Of a stretch of 64,000 nucleotides of DNA, positions 18,434 through 27,347 are shown piece by piece (within the stretch, counting starts at the first letter, position 1; each line of letters begins with the position of its first letter). The DNA is from Leptospira ryugenii (GTDB taxonomy: Bacteria; Spirochaetota; Leptospiria; Leptospirales; Leptospiraceae). The DNA lies in the NCBI RefSeq assembly GCF_003114855.1, contig NZ_BFBB01000002.1, positions 1 to 64,000 of the forward strand, written 5' to 3'. Made by a program: the position numbers and the translations under genes. Below the pieces are notes generated by a model. That model ran no database searches and was not told where the DNA came from. It was given only the letters and a program-made list of their open reading frames with translations.

Positions 18434-19672
18434 TCAGATACTGAGACATATAACTTCATAAATTGTGATGGGTTTTGATTTTCCTTTTACAATGACGGTG
18501 TCAATCTCTCGGATCACAAAACCCTCACTTGCTGAAAATTTTCCGTTTACTTTTTCGTAGGTTGCTTCGGATATCAAAATGTTACATTGGTAGTGTTTAG
18601 TTAATCCTTCAATACGAGAAGCCAAATTCACGGTGTCACCTATGACTGTATAGTCGAGCCTTCTTTCAGATCCTATGTTACCAACAATTGCTTCTCCAGT
18701 ATGGATTCCGATCCCAACTTGTAATCTCTCCTGGGGGAGATTTAGTTTTTGGTTCAGCAATTCCAAATCACGAATCATTGCAACAGCAGTTTTGACAGCT
18801 CGGAGGGCATCGTCCTCTCTTTTGAAAGGTGCACCAAAGATTGTCATGATCGCATCACCGATAAATTTATCGATAGTTCCATTGAATCTAAAGATAACTT
18901 CTGTCATTCGTGACAAATATTCATTAAGAAATAAAACGACATCTTCTGCAGACCTTTGTTCGGAAAATTTTGTAAAGGATCGGATATCTGAGAATAGAAT
19001 GCTAACCTCTTTCCTTTCTCCACCTGGTTCTAGTTGTGCTTTGTTTTTATAAAACTCGCTGACTAGCTGAGAGGGGAGAAATCTCTCCATCATTTGTTTT
19101 GTATTTGCTTCCCTGACCATTTCTATATTAGAAACTGTTGTTACGTAACCTGTAGCAAGTATCACAGCCAAGCCAAATATCATTGGTAAAAAATCGACAG
19201 GGTAGCCTCCACCTAATTGCAGAGAAAGAAATATAAAAAAAATAAAAGCGAGTGATGCAGCATAGAGTGTCCCGATCCTGGAATGCCTAAGAAGGTTGAG
19301 TTGGTAGATAAAGATTGCCGCAAGAAGGGCCTGGAAATATATAAATCCATTTCCCTTTGGGATGGTTGGGTCCATATACATCATAAGTCCAATGATCAAG
19401 TAATCTAAACTAATGGTAAAAAATTTAAGATATGCTTGGTAGGGAAAATGATGGAGGACAAAGAGTACGATTCCAGCAAAACCCAAAAAAGTAAAATCCA
19501 AATATACAGTAACTACACTAGGAGCAATGTTGGTGTAGTCTATCCAACCCTGATAGGATAGACAATCTATGAATGAAGCTATTGAAAAAATCGCAAATCG
19601 TACGAGGGCGACCGTTTTTTCATTCTTCTTTTCTCTTGAAATGAGGATTTCATCTAGAAGGGATGTTTTCAT
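18434..19672 (-). CDS. Membrane class III adenylate/guanylate cyclase
   Basis: A 412-residue cyclase with about six N-terminal membrane segments (residues 20-185) and a short linker. The catalytic domain starts near 215: FSDIRSFT with Asp229, DKFIGDA with Lys269 and Asp273, and GDTVNLASR with the conserved Asp, Asn and Arg. All residues needed for activity are present. The membrane part resembles that of no receptor I can name. It stands alone, divergent from the SpoIIE phosphatase gene. Confidence 0.88.
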   Translation of the reverse strand: MKTSLLDEILISREKKNEKTVALVRFAIFSIASFIDCLSYQGWIDYTNIAPSVVTVYLDFTFLGFAGIVLFVLHHFPYQAYLKFFTISLDYLIIGLMMYMDPTIPKGNGFIYFQALLAAIFIYQLNLLRHSRIGTLYAASLAFIFFIFLSLQLGGGYPVDFLPMIFGLAVILATGYVTTVSNIEMVREANTKQMMERFLPSQLVSEFYKNKAQLEPGGERKEVSILFSDIRSFTKFSEQRSAEDVVLFLNEYLSRMTEVIFRFNGTIDKFIGDAIMTIFGAPFKREDDALRAVKTAVAMIRDLELLNQKLNLPQERLQVGIGIHTGEAIVGNIGSERRLDYTVIGDTVNLASRIEGLTKHYQCNILISEATYEKVNGKFSASEGFVIREIDTVIVKGKSKPITIYEVICLSI

Positions 19673-20119
19673 CTTCTGTACCCGTAGTTCAAAGTGAAGA
19701 AAAAAATTGAGCCATGTGAGCTATCAAATAACATATTTTAAACAAAGTAGTTCTCAGAATGGATTCAAAATACCTAAATTTGATTTAAGAAAAGCCCAAA
19801 GTTCCCAAAGGTATAAGATAAAAAAGAGGAACTTCATTTTTTACGGACTTAGCAGGAAGTCCAGGATAGCTTCGCTTTGTCTTTAGGATACAAAGTTACC
19901 AGGCTTTGGAAAGAGAACAAAAAAGAAAAATGATCTCTGCTTGTGCATCTACTATGGGCTGTCTTTGCGCAAGGTAACCTAGAGGCTAGGCATCGGAGTA
20001 TGAATCGGAAACGGATACAGATAATTGTTCCTAAATGCAGGTAATTTTATTTAGAATGATTGTTCGAAAAAAACTTTGCTTGACCCAGTTTTTGAAAGGT
20101 GGTTCTATTCTCCATCTAT
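19673..20119. other. Divergent intergenic region with candidate promoter
   Basis: No gene is seen. TTGACC (20080-20085) and TTCTAT (20103-20108), 17 bases apart, could be a sigma-70-type promoter for the phosphatase gene, but would leave a leader of only a few bases. A small hairpin GGACTT...AAGTCC spans 19845-19862. Confidence 0.3.
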
Positions 20120-22426
20120 ATGGGCCGTTTCTTCGATCGCATTTTTAAGTTCATATTCCGCAATGTATCCTATACATTCGCGATAGTTGCCTTTTCTTTA
20201 CAAGGTGCCTTCTTTGGCGCTATTTATGCCTATTTTTTTGGCTCTGCCTTGATACCACATTTCAGCTATGAAAATCACAAAATCGTAGTTATTGTCTTTT
20301 TAATCGCAACAGCGATCTCCGCAGTTCTGCATAGTGTAGAGTACGGTTTGTTACAAAGAATAGGCTTTGCAGGCTACACGGGTGAAATCCGAAAGGTGAA
20401 TCGTTGGATTAAACAAAGCCAAACCTTACGCCACTTGGACACACTCACCTTAGAAAATCTACTCAATTCTCTCATCCGATTGCCCCAAAGAAATATGGTT
20501 TCAGCTCTTCGTTATGCGACCTTCATTTTTATTTCGGTGTCTATCACTTATATTGTGGCAAAGTATCCTTTATTTGAATTAGGCATTGTATTTGTAGGTT
20601 GGCTTGCAGCCGCATTTGTCTATGGTGGATTTACATACATCATTTCTGATTATTTCACAGGTGGTAAGAGAGTAGAGATCAAAAAGATACTCGCCTTCCA
20701 AGATATAAGTATCCATAAAAATACAGGATTATTGAGTTTAAAAGGCAAGTTTGGCTTCTTGCTATTTTTGATTTTACTTTCTTTGAGCGTACTTGCCGTC
20801 TTTATCTCTTTCGGAAATGTCAATCTTTGGAAAATTGCATCCTTTATTTTTATGACCTTTCTTGAGGTTTCGATCTTAATTTTTATGTTCTTTCAATCTA
20901 TCAATTTGACTCTGGAGCAGATCAATGAATCGGCAAATAGCCTGGCTTCAGGAGGCAGCGGATCCTTACCTATTCTATCTATTGACAAAGAATTTATACA
21001 ATTTGCTGAAAATTTTGAAAGAGCAACTCGCGAAGTGGGAAGAATTCGGGAGAATTTACAGGAGTTAGTGGAAGCAAAGACGAGTGAGTTGAGATCAAGC
21101 TTACAAATTGTCGAAACTCTAAAAAAACAACAAGATGGTGATTATTTTTTAACATCTTTACTTATTAAACCATTAAGTTTGAATAGAACCTTCGGTAGAA
21201 CAGTAAAGACAGATTTTCTCATAAAACAAAAGAAAACATTTACTTTTCATGGGAAAGAGAACGAAATTGGCGGAGATATTTGCATAGCCAGGACTATCCA
21301 ATTAAGAGACAGAGATTTTACTTTCTTTTTGAATGCGGATGCCATGGGAAAATCTCTACAGGGAGCTGGTGGTGTTCTAGTATTGGGAGCTGCTGTTCAA
21401 TCCATCCTAGAAAGAACCGCAGTGGTAGACTCCGTAAAACAATTGTATGCTGAGAGGTGGATGAAAAGTGCATATGAAGAGCTCCACCATATTTTCGAGA
21501 GTTTTGATTGTTCTATGCTTGTCTCTATGGTCATGGGATTAATAGATGACTCTACTGGATTGGTTTACTATGTCAATGCGGAACATCCCTGGTCTGTTTT
21601 GTATCGTGATGGAAAAGCAGAGTTTATTAAAAACAATTCAGAGTTAAGAAAATTGGGAACTCCTTTCAACGAGAGTGCGCTTGAGATTTCAACCCTTCAA
21701 CTAATCCACGGTGACATTCTGATTTTAGGTTCTGATGGGCGAGATGATATTGAATTCGGAACTACCGAGAGCAAACGAAAGATCAACCATGATGAAGAGT
21801 TATTTTTACACCACGTAGAACGAGGAAATGGTGATCTAAAGTCGATTTATGACTCCATATTGGAATTGGGTGAACTTACAGATGACTTGAGCCTTATGCG
21901 ATTGGGATTCAAAGAAGAGGAGAATACACCAACTCGTTCAATCCGAAAAGATGCATATGATAATATGCGAAAGGCGCGTAGCTATCTCAAACAAGGTGAT
22001 CCAGAGTCTGCATTGCAAGCATTACTTGCGGCACATGAGAAACATCCTGAAAACCAGGAAATCCTTCGTGCCTATTTACGACTTTTGATTCGAACCAAAC
22101 GTTGGAAAGAGGCATCTCCTATACTATCTGAATACATTGAAAACAATCCAGGAGATACAGATCTCATTTATTTAGGTTCTTATACATTCAAACAAACGGG
22201 AGAGTATGGGAAAGCAATTGATATGGGTGAGCGAATCCGATTGAGAAATCCAGGCCATTTGGCCAATCTTTTGCGTCTTTCTCAACTCTATCTATCAACG
22301 AACCAATTGGCAAAAGCAGAAAAAATCCTAAATCTTGCCTCTTTTTTAACACAAGATTCCAAACGTTTAGAAGCACTTCGAGGAGAAATAGAATCCAAAA
22401 AAAAAGGGAATGACCTAACATCTTAG
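20120..22426 (+). CDS. SpoIIE-type PP2C phosphatase with TPR tail
   Basis: A 768-residue membrane protein. The N-terminal half has about six membrane segments followed by a HAMP-like coiled linker (near residue 300-340). The SpoIIE phosphatase domain follows, with GGDICIAR, NADAMGKSLQGAGG, VNAEHPW and GSDGRDDIE supplying the metal-binding aspartates and glycines, and DDLSLMRL closing it. Tetratricopeptide repeats fill the last 150 residues. Such enzymes dephosphorylate anti-sigma-factor antagonists in partner-switching pathways. The start ATG 20120 was chosen because the upstream GTG 20099 has no ribosome site; neither is strong. Confidence 0.85.
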   Translation: MGRFFDRIFKFIFRNVSYTFAIVAFSLQGAFFGAIYAYFFGSALIPHFSYENHKIVVIVFLIATAISAVLHSVEYGLLQRIGFAGYTGEIRKVNRWIKQSQTLRHLDTLTLENLLNSLIRLPQRNMVSALRYATFIFISVSITYIVAKYPLFELGIVFVGWLAAAFVYGGFTYIISDYFTGGKRVEIKKILAFQDISIHKNTGLLSLKGKFGFLLFLILLSLSVLAVFISFGNVNLWKIASFIFMTFLEVSILIFMFFQSINLTLEQINESANSLASGGSGSLPILSIDKEFIQFAENFERATREVGRIRENLQELVEAKTSELRSSLQIVETLKKQQDGDYFLTSLLIKPLSLNRTFGRTVKTDFLIKQKKTFTFHGKENEIGGDICIARTIQLRDRDFTFFLNADAMGKSLQGAGGVLVLGAAVQSILERTAVVDSVKQLYAERWMKSAYEELHHIFESFDCSMLVSMVMGLIDDSTGLVYYVNAEHPWSVLYRDGKAEFIKNNSELRKLGTPFNESALEISTLQLIHGDILILGSDGRDDIEFGTTESKRKINHDEELFLHHVERGNGDLKSIYDSILELGELTDDLSLMRLGFKEEENTPTRSIRKDAYDNMRKARSYLKQGDPESALQALLAAHEKHPENQEILRAYLRLLIRTKRWKEASPILSEYIENNPGDTDLIYLGSYTFKQTGEYGKAIDMGERIRLRNPGHLANLLRLSQLYLSTNQLAKAEKILNLASFLTQDSKRLEALRGEIESKKKGNDLTS

Positions 22427-22521
22427 AAGAGGACCTCAGATTTATCGTATGAAAAAATGATTTCCAAATAAATTCATTTATCCTCTTCCCATATCAATTT
22501 CTGTTGAAGGAAAGAAAGAAT

Positions 22522-22884
22522 TTAACTGTTTGTTACACTCTGTATCATTTGTAGAAGAGTATCCTCGACGAACGGTTTTTTGGCGAGTTTTATATTAGAT
22601 AATTTTTCTAGTTGGTCAAATGTTTCCTGGTCTGTTAAGGCACTCATAAAAATAACAGGAACTTGTGTAAAGGCTCTGATCATACGAACGATATCGATCC
22701 CGTTGATCTCGTCATCTAGCATAATATCCATCAAAATAAGGTCTGGAATCCTTGATTCAATGAAAGAAATAGCTTCAAGGCCTTTTGCAAATTTACCCAC
22801 AACTTTGTAACCGTTGATTTCTAAAAACATTCTGAGGTGGATAGCAACGATCGCATTGTCTTCTACAATTAGAATATCTTTCAT
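22522..22884 (-). CDS. Single-domain response regulator
   Basis: A 120-residue CheY-like receiver with no output domain. The acidic pocket is Glu8-Asp9, the phosphate acceptor is Asp53 (LILMDIMLDD), the switch Ser is in IFMSAL and the conserved Lys is in KKPF. It starts four bases before the end of the kinase gene (ATGA overlap), so the two form a coupled pair. It probably acts by protein contact or as a phosphate relay, as is common for HisKA_2 partners. Confidence 0.9.
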   Translation of the reverse strand: MKDILIVEDNAIVAIHLRMFLEINGYKVVGKFAKGLEAISFIESRIPDLILMDIMLDDEINGIDIVRMIRAFTQVPVIFMSALTDQETFDQLEKLSNIKLAKKPFVEDTLLQMIQSVTNS

Positions 22885-24317
22885 TCGATTTCAAACTCAA
22901 TAATGTAAAATAATCCATTGGTAGTATCTATGGTAAGCCTTGCGTTCAGTTGATCAGAAAAAATTTGAATCAATTGTGTTCCATATGATTTAGATGCTTT
23001 CGAAAAATCTAATTTTCCTTTGCCCTTGTCCCCTATGGAAAAGGAACACCTGCTTCCATTTCGCAAACATTTGAAAAAAATGTCTCCATTCGGTTGGTTT
23101 GGATAGGCGTGTTTATAGATGTTGGAAATGATTTCATTTGTGATTAAACCAAGGTAGACAATTTTATCAGTTGATAACTCAAATCGCTCCACATCAAAGT
23201 GCAATTTATAATCTTTATTTGGTTCCTTATAGGAGGCCATAATGTTCTGTATCAAGGAGCTAAAATATTGGTTGATATCAAGTTTGTTGATACTTTTTAA
23301 TTTTAAAAGTTGTTCGTGGAGTAAAGAAATCGAAAGAATTCTATTTTTTGTATCCTGGATAAAATTAATTAAATTTGGGTCTTTTGTATTTAATGATTTT
23401 ATGTAGAGTAGGCTCAAAATCATTTGGAGATTGTTTTTAATCCTGTGATGAATTTCTTTGAAGAGGTTTTCTTTTTCCTCTAAAAGTTTTAATAGCTGAT
23501 CGTTTTGTTCTTTTAACTCTTCCGTTGTGGCATTTAATTCTTCGATCGTAGCTGCTAGCTCTTCTTTCTTTTCTTGGATATTCATTTCGTATTGTTTTAC
23601 ATTAGAAATGTCTAAAACAATTGTAAATATACTGCTTTTGCCTTCGTGGAATACTAATTGCAAATGCACTTCTACAGGATAAAAAGACCCATCGGATCTT
23701 TTGTTGATAGTTTCAAATACAATCGTTTCAGTTTGTCTATCTAATACAGGTTTGATCCAGGATTTGAATGTTTCTTCTTTTATATTTGTTTTGATATCGA
23801 AGATGGTTTTTTGTTTTACTTCCTCAAAATTATATTTCAAGTTTTTAAGGCCAGCATCATTTACATATTCAATTTTAAAAGTCTCAGGGTCGAATATGTA
23901 AATTTCATTGATACTTTTTTGGATGACATTTTTAAGCTTTACGTGTTCTGCCTCTAATCTTTTAAATTCTGTAATGTCCTGCGAAGTTAAAATGAAAGCT
24001 TCTACTTTCCCTTCTGCGTTTACAATTGGTTTGTAGGCATTTAGGAAGTGGGAGTTTCGCGTGCTTACTTCATGGACTACTGACTCGCCAGATAAAACTT
24101 TTGGTAGGTTAGCTTTGATTGGTGTGTATACTTCAGGTTGTAAAACTTCAAAAATACTCTTTCGAAGGAAGCTCGAGGGATCGATTCCAAATTTTTTGAA
24201 ACCACTTCCATTTGTATAAATAAAGTGTAGATTCTGGTCAATAAGGCTAATAGAACCATTTGGATAGTTTTCGCCAACCATCTGTAAAAGGAAATGTGAA
24301 TCTGAAATGCCATCCAT
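22881..24317 (-). CDS. PAS sensor histidine kinase, HisKA_2 type
   Basis: A 478-residue soluble kinase: PAS domain 1 (residues 10-120), PAS domain 2 (125-240), a coiled coil (245-285), then the HisKA_2 box KEIHHRIKNNLQM with the phosphorylated His at 290/291, and an ATPase domain with ITNEIISNIYKHAYP (N box) and SIGDKGKGK. No membrane segment is seen, so the signal is cytoplasmic, perhaps redox or a small ligand. Its stop overlaps the response regulator start. Confidence 0.9.
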   Translation of the reverse strand: MDGISDSHFLLQMVGENYPNGSISLIDQNLHFIYTNGSGFKKFGIDPSSFLRKSIFEVLQPEVYTPIKANLPKVLSGESVVHEVSTRNSHFLNAYKPIVNAEGKVEAFILTSQDITEFKRLEAEHVKLKNVIQKSINEIYIFDPETFKIEYVNDAGLKNLKYNFEEVKQKTIFDIKTNIKEETFKSWIKPVLDRQTETIVFETINKRSDGSFYPVEVHLQLVFHEGKSSIFTIVLDISNVKQYEMNIQEKKEELAATIEELNATTEELKEQNDQLLKLLEEKENLFKEIHHRIKNNLQMILSLLYIKSLNTKDPNLINFIQDTKNRILSISLLHEQLLKLKSINKLDINQYFSSLIQNIMASYKEPNKDYKLHFDVERFELSTDKIVYLGLITNEIISNIYKHAYPNQPNGDIFFKCLRNGSRCSFSIGDKGKGKLDFSKASKSYGTQLIQIFSDQLNARLTIDTTNGLFYIIEFEIE

Positions 24318-24772
24318 AATCTAGTAAACCTCCGATCCATAAATATAATAAATATATGAAATTTTAATTAAAATAATTCTAAAAAGCAAGAAAATATAGT
24401 TTATTAAGGGGAAAAATGTTAGGCGTTGCTTATCAGAATTTCATAATTTATTCAAATTAAAATGTGATTCTTGTGACTGAATTGCATTTAACAAGCGGTA
24501 GGATAATGTTTGAGGCTTTTGAGGGAAGGTGGAAATTTTGCTGAATTTGGAAGCATTTTTTGGAATCGCTTGTAAAGAATGAGAAATCAATGAAAACGTT
24601 TGGGCAAACCCAGAGAAGTCCGATGGTGCACTCCGAGAAACGCAAAGACTGAAAGACCAGAAATAAGTGATGTTTGTAAGGTGCTATTCTCCTTTGTAAA
24701 AAAGTGCAGGAAGCGAATAAGGAGGGAGAAGGATACTTTCATCCTCGTATCAGATTCTCGGTGGATTTTTTT
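24318..24772. other. Non-coding region between kinase and TetR genes
   Basis: About 455 bp, A+T-rich on the left, holding the promoter of the kinase gene. One short minus-strand reading frame (24457-24645) has no ribosome site, no family resemblance and an unnatural composition, so I do not call it. Nothing else is recognised. Confidence 0.4.
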
Positions 24773-25447
24773 TTAGATTCTAAATTGACTCAATACTTTA
24801 TCTAGACCCCAGAGAAACTCCTCTTCTAAGATAGAGGCGATGGATCTCTTTTTTGTCTTTTCCAAAAAATCCGAAAAGAATCCAGTGAAATAAGGAAATC
24901 TTTCCTTTAACTCGTGGTTTGGGATCCCTTCAACGGGAAAAAGAGGTGAAGCATTTCCCTTTGGTAGTTGAGTAAAATTCCAATGGCTTTCTTGGATCAC
25001 AAATCCATAGATATAACTTTCTAACGAAAGAAGGATACGGTAAGTCTCGGTGGGGCCTAGCCCAGTCTTTCGAAGAATCGAAAACTGTCGCTCTAAGAAA
25101 TTGAGCCGTGTTAAACTAAATTGTGTTCTACTATCTAAGACGTTAAGTGCCCAAGGATGAGATTGGAATAGATTTCGTTTGCTAATGGAAAGTTGTCTAA
25201 GCTGTTCTTTGGGTTTAAGGCTCTCTTTAGGAAATTGGATTTTTTCCAAAATACGATCAGAAAGTCCGTCCAAAATGTCCTCTTTATTTTTTACATGTTT
25301 ATACAGAGACATGGCTTCTACGCCCAATAATCTGGCGAGAGTTCTCATAGAGAGTCTTTCCCATCCAAAACGATCTGCATATGCAAACCCAGCATCAATG
25401 ATTCTTTGCCGATTTAAAGGTTCTCTTTCTCTTTTCTGTTTCATCAT
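24773..25447 (-). CDS. TetR-family repressor
   Basis: A 224-residue repressor. The N-terminal helix-turn-helix reads LSMRTLARLLGVEAMSLYKHV, and the C-terminal half resembles the ligand domain of tetracycline-repressor-type members (TetR_C), with GFVIQESHW and LEEEFLWGLD. It is divergent from a quinone-reductase-like gene, and the 103-bp gap carries two copies of a palindromic operator (25462-25477 and 25522-25540). It therefore likely represses both itself and that gene. Confidence 0.88.
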   Translation of the reverse strand: MMKQKREREPLNRQRIIDAGFAYADRFGWERLSMRTLARLLGVEAMSLYKHVKNKEDILDGLSDRILEKIQFPKESLKPKEQLRQLSISKRNLFQSHPWALNVLDSRTQFSLTRLNFLERQFSILRKTGLGPTETYRILLSLESYIYGFVIQESHWNFTQLPKGNASPLFPVEGIPNHELKERFPYFTGFFSDFLEKTKKRSIASILEEEFLWGLDKVLSQFRI

Positions 25448-25461
25448 TTTTCGACTTATTA

Positions 25462-25477
25462 GGCTTACGCTGTAATC
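25462..25477. promoter_or_regulatory. Second, imperfect TetR operator
   Basis: GGCTTAC-GC-TGTAATC shares GCTTAC-N2-TGTAA with the perfect site at 25522-25540. It lies 15 bp upstream of the repressor start, as expected for autoregulation. Confidence 0.55.
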
Positions 25478-25521
25478 TTTTTCTAGACAAGAAACAAGTA
25501 AATATTATTTTCAGTTGTAAA

Positions 25522-25540
25522 TAGCTTACATTGTAAGCTA
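25522..25540. promoter_or_regulatory. TetR operator, perfect palindrome
   Basis: TAGCTTACA-T-TGTAAGCTA: 9-bp arms that are exact reverse complements around one base. It ends 10 bp before the oxidoreductase ATG and overlaps its likely promoter, so a bound repressor would block transcription. Confidence 0.8.
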
Positions 25541-25550
25541 AGAGGAAATA

Positions 25551-26465
25551 ATGAAAGTAATTTATTGCGAAACATATGGCCCCCCGGAAGTGTTAAGGCT
25601 TGTTGAGATCTCCAAACCTCAGCCCAAAAATAATGAAATATTAGTGAAAATTCAAGCAACAACAGTTAATTCTGGAGATGTCCGAGTGAGAGGTTTTGTA
25701 GTCTCTGGTTTAAAAAAATTGCTAATGCGTTTGGTTTTGGGTTGGTCTCGGCCCCGAAATCCTGTCTTAGGTTTGGTTTTTTCAGGCATTATAGAAGAGG
25801 TGGGGAGAGACGTAACTAAATTTCAAGTAGGTGACGAGATCTTTGGAATGACTGGCTTTCGAATGGGCACATATGCAGAATACATTTGCCTAAAGGAAAG
25901 TTCTGTTCAGGCCAAAAAACCAGCACAGTCTTCTTTTGGAGAGATAGCTGCTTTAGTGTTTGGTGGAACGACTGCTCTTTATTTCTTAAAAAAGGCGGGA
26001 ATACATAAAGCAAAGAAATCTGTATTGGTTATCGGTGGAACAGGCTCTGTAGGTGTAGCAAGTATACAATATGCACTTTCTTGTGGAGCCGAGGTAAGTG
26101 CCGTTTGCGGTCCAAGTGGTATGGCTCTCGTAAAAAAACTGGGAGTAGAAAAGGTATATGATTATAGCAAAGGCAATTTAGATGCACAGTTGGATACGTA
26201 CGATGTCATTTTTGATACTGTTGGTAAATATTCAAAAAAGGATTTTATAAAAAATCTATCCCCGAAGGGCATTTACCTTACTGTTGAGTCTTGGGATGTC
26301 GCAACCGAATCAATTGAGATGTTAGAAGAAATTGTGTCCCTCCTGAAAGCTGGTAAAATGCCCGCCGTGATCGATAGAACTTTCTCGCTCGAACAAATCG
26401 TCGACGCGCACCGCTATGTGGATTCAGGTAGAAAGAAAGGGAATGTCGTCATCCAAGTCGTTTGA
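25551..26465 (+). CDS. NAD(P)H-dependent MDR oxidoreductase (quinone-reductase-like)
   Basis: A 304-residue medium-chain dehydrogenase/reductase without the zinc ligands of alcohol dehydrogenases. It has the GroES-like N-terminus (PQPKNNEILVKIQATTVNSGDVR), the central EEVGRDVTKFQVGDEIFGM, and the Rossmann motif VIGGTGSVGVASIQYA near residue 160. Members reduce quinones or unsaturated carbonyls with NADPH. AGAGG lies six bases before the ATG. The repressor next door suggests induction by a reactive small molecule. Confidence 0.85.
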   Translation: MKVIYCETYGPPEVLRLVEISKPQPKNNEILVKIQATTVNSGDVRVRGFVVSGLKKLLMRLVLGWSRPRNPVLGLVFSGIIEEVGRDVTKFQVGDEIFGMTGFRMGTYAEYICLKESSVQAKKPAQSSFGEIAALVFGGTTALYFLKKAGIHKAKKSVLVIGGTGSVGVASIQYALSCGAEVSAVCGPSGMALVKKLGVEKVYDYSKGNLDAQLDTYDVIFDTVGKYSKKDFIKNLSPKGIYLTVESWDVATESIEMLEEIVSLLKAGKMPAVIDRTFSLEQIVDAHRYVDSGRKKGNVVIQVV

Positions 26466-26480
26466 GGAGTTCTTGAATCC

Positions 26481-26729
26481 TTAAAGGATACGATCTATTT
26501 CTTCCGCTAAGTTTCTGTCCTTATCTGTGACAGTATTGTTCGCTTCGTGCGTACTAAGCTTTATGTAGACTTTATTCCATACATTTCTCCAATCGGGGTG
26601 GTGGTCATTCTTCTCGGAAAGAATGGCTACCTTTGTCATAAAAGCGAATGCCTCAAGAAAATTTGCGAAGACAAACTCTCTTTCCAAAAAAGACTCAGTC
26701 TGGGATTCTTGGTAAAACCATTCTGACAT
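26481..26729 (-). CDS. phhB: Pterin-4a-carbinolamine dehydratase
   Basis: An 82-residue protein with the full PCD signature: FVFANFLEAFAFMTKVA, then EKNDHHPDWRNVWNKVYIKL, then STHEAN and D-x-x-LAEEID. The paired His and the DW are the active-site residues that dehydrate the pterin carbinolamine after aromatic amino acid hydroxylation. The ATG at 26729 has GAGG six bases upstream; a longer frame from 26786 has a hydrophobic extra segment foreign to the family. No hydroxylase gene is nearby, so the protein may serve another pterin use. Confidence 0.85.
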   Translation of the reverse strand: MSEWFYQESQTESFLEREFVFANFLEAFAFMTKVAILSEKNDHHPDWRNVWNKVYIKLSTHEANNTVTDKDRNLAEEIDRIL

Positions 26730-26925
26730 AAAATACCTCAACCAATGGATTTTCTCTGATGCTATCACCATTACTAAGTATGGCAAGTGAATTTAATATG
26801 GACCTATTGTTTGCGTTTCTATGTTAACAAACATCAAGATAAAAACTTTCGATGGGAATTCCATATGTTAAGTATATCTTTGGTTATATCGATGTTAGTT
26901 TTACGGGCAAAAAAGGGAAAGTAAG

Positions 26926-27306
26926 GTGATCAAAGATTTAGAACCAGATGAATCTCTACTCAATCCCACATTCCAAGCATTAGCTGATCCTACACGCAGG
27001 AAAATCCTAAATATTTTGTCAAAAGGAAATGCAACTGTCATCGAGCTGGCTAAGCCATTTCAGATGACTTTACCAGCGATTTCAAAACATTTGCGTGTCT
27101 TGGAGAAGGCTGGTTTGATCGAGCGGCAGAAGTATGCTCAATTTCGTCCTTGTCAATTAAATGTAAAGTCTTTACAGATCGCGAATCTTTGGTTGGAGCT
27201 TAAACGAATGTTATGGGAAGAGAGATTGAATCGATTAGATTCTTACTTAATAAATTTAGAAAGTACGAATAAAAAGACTAGAAAAAAAGTTAAGAAAAAT
27301 AGCTGA
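26926..27306 (+). CDS. ArsR-family transcriptional regulator
   Basis: A 126-residue winged-helix regulator. ALADPTRRKILNIL opens the domain, the recognition helix is MTLPAISKHLRVLEKAGLI, and the wing is RQKYAQFRPCQL. The typical metal cysteines of ArsR/SmtB are absent, so it belongs to the metal-independent group (SRPBCC-linked type). The start is GTG. It lies 42 bp before a MATE efflux gene on the same strand and probably controls it. Confidence 0.85.
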   Translation: MIKDLEPDESLLNPTFQALADPTRRKILNILSKGNATVIELAKPFQMTLPAISKHLRVLEKAGLIERQKYAQFRPCQLNVKSLQIANLWLELKRMLWEERLNRLDSYLINLESTNKKTRKKVKKNS

Positions 27307-27347
27307 TTACTTAACGAACAGTTGGTTCGGGAAATTAGGAGAGCAAA

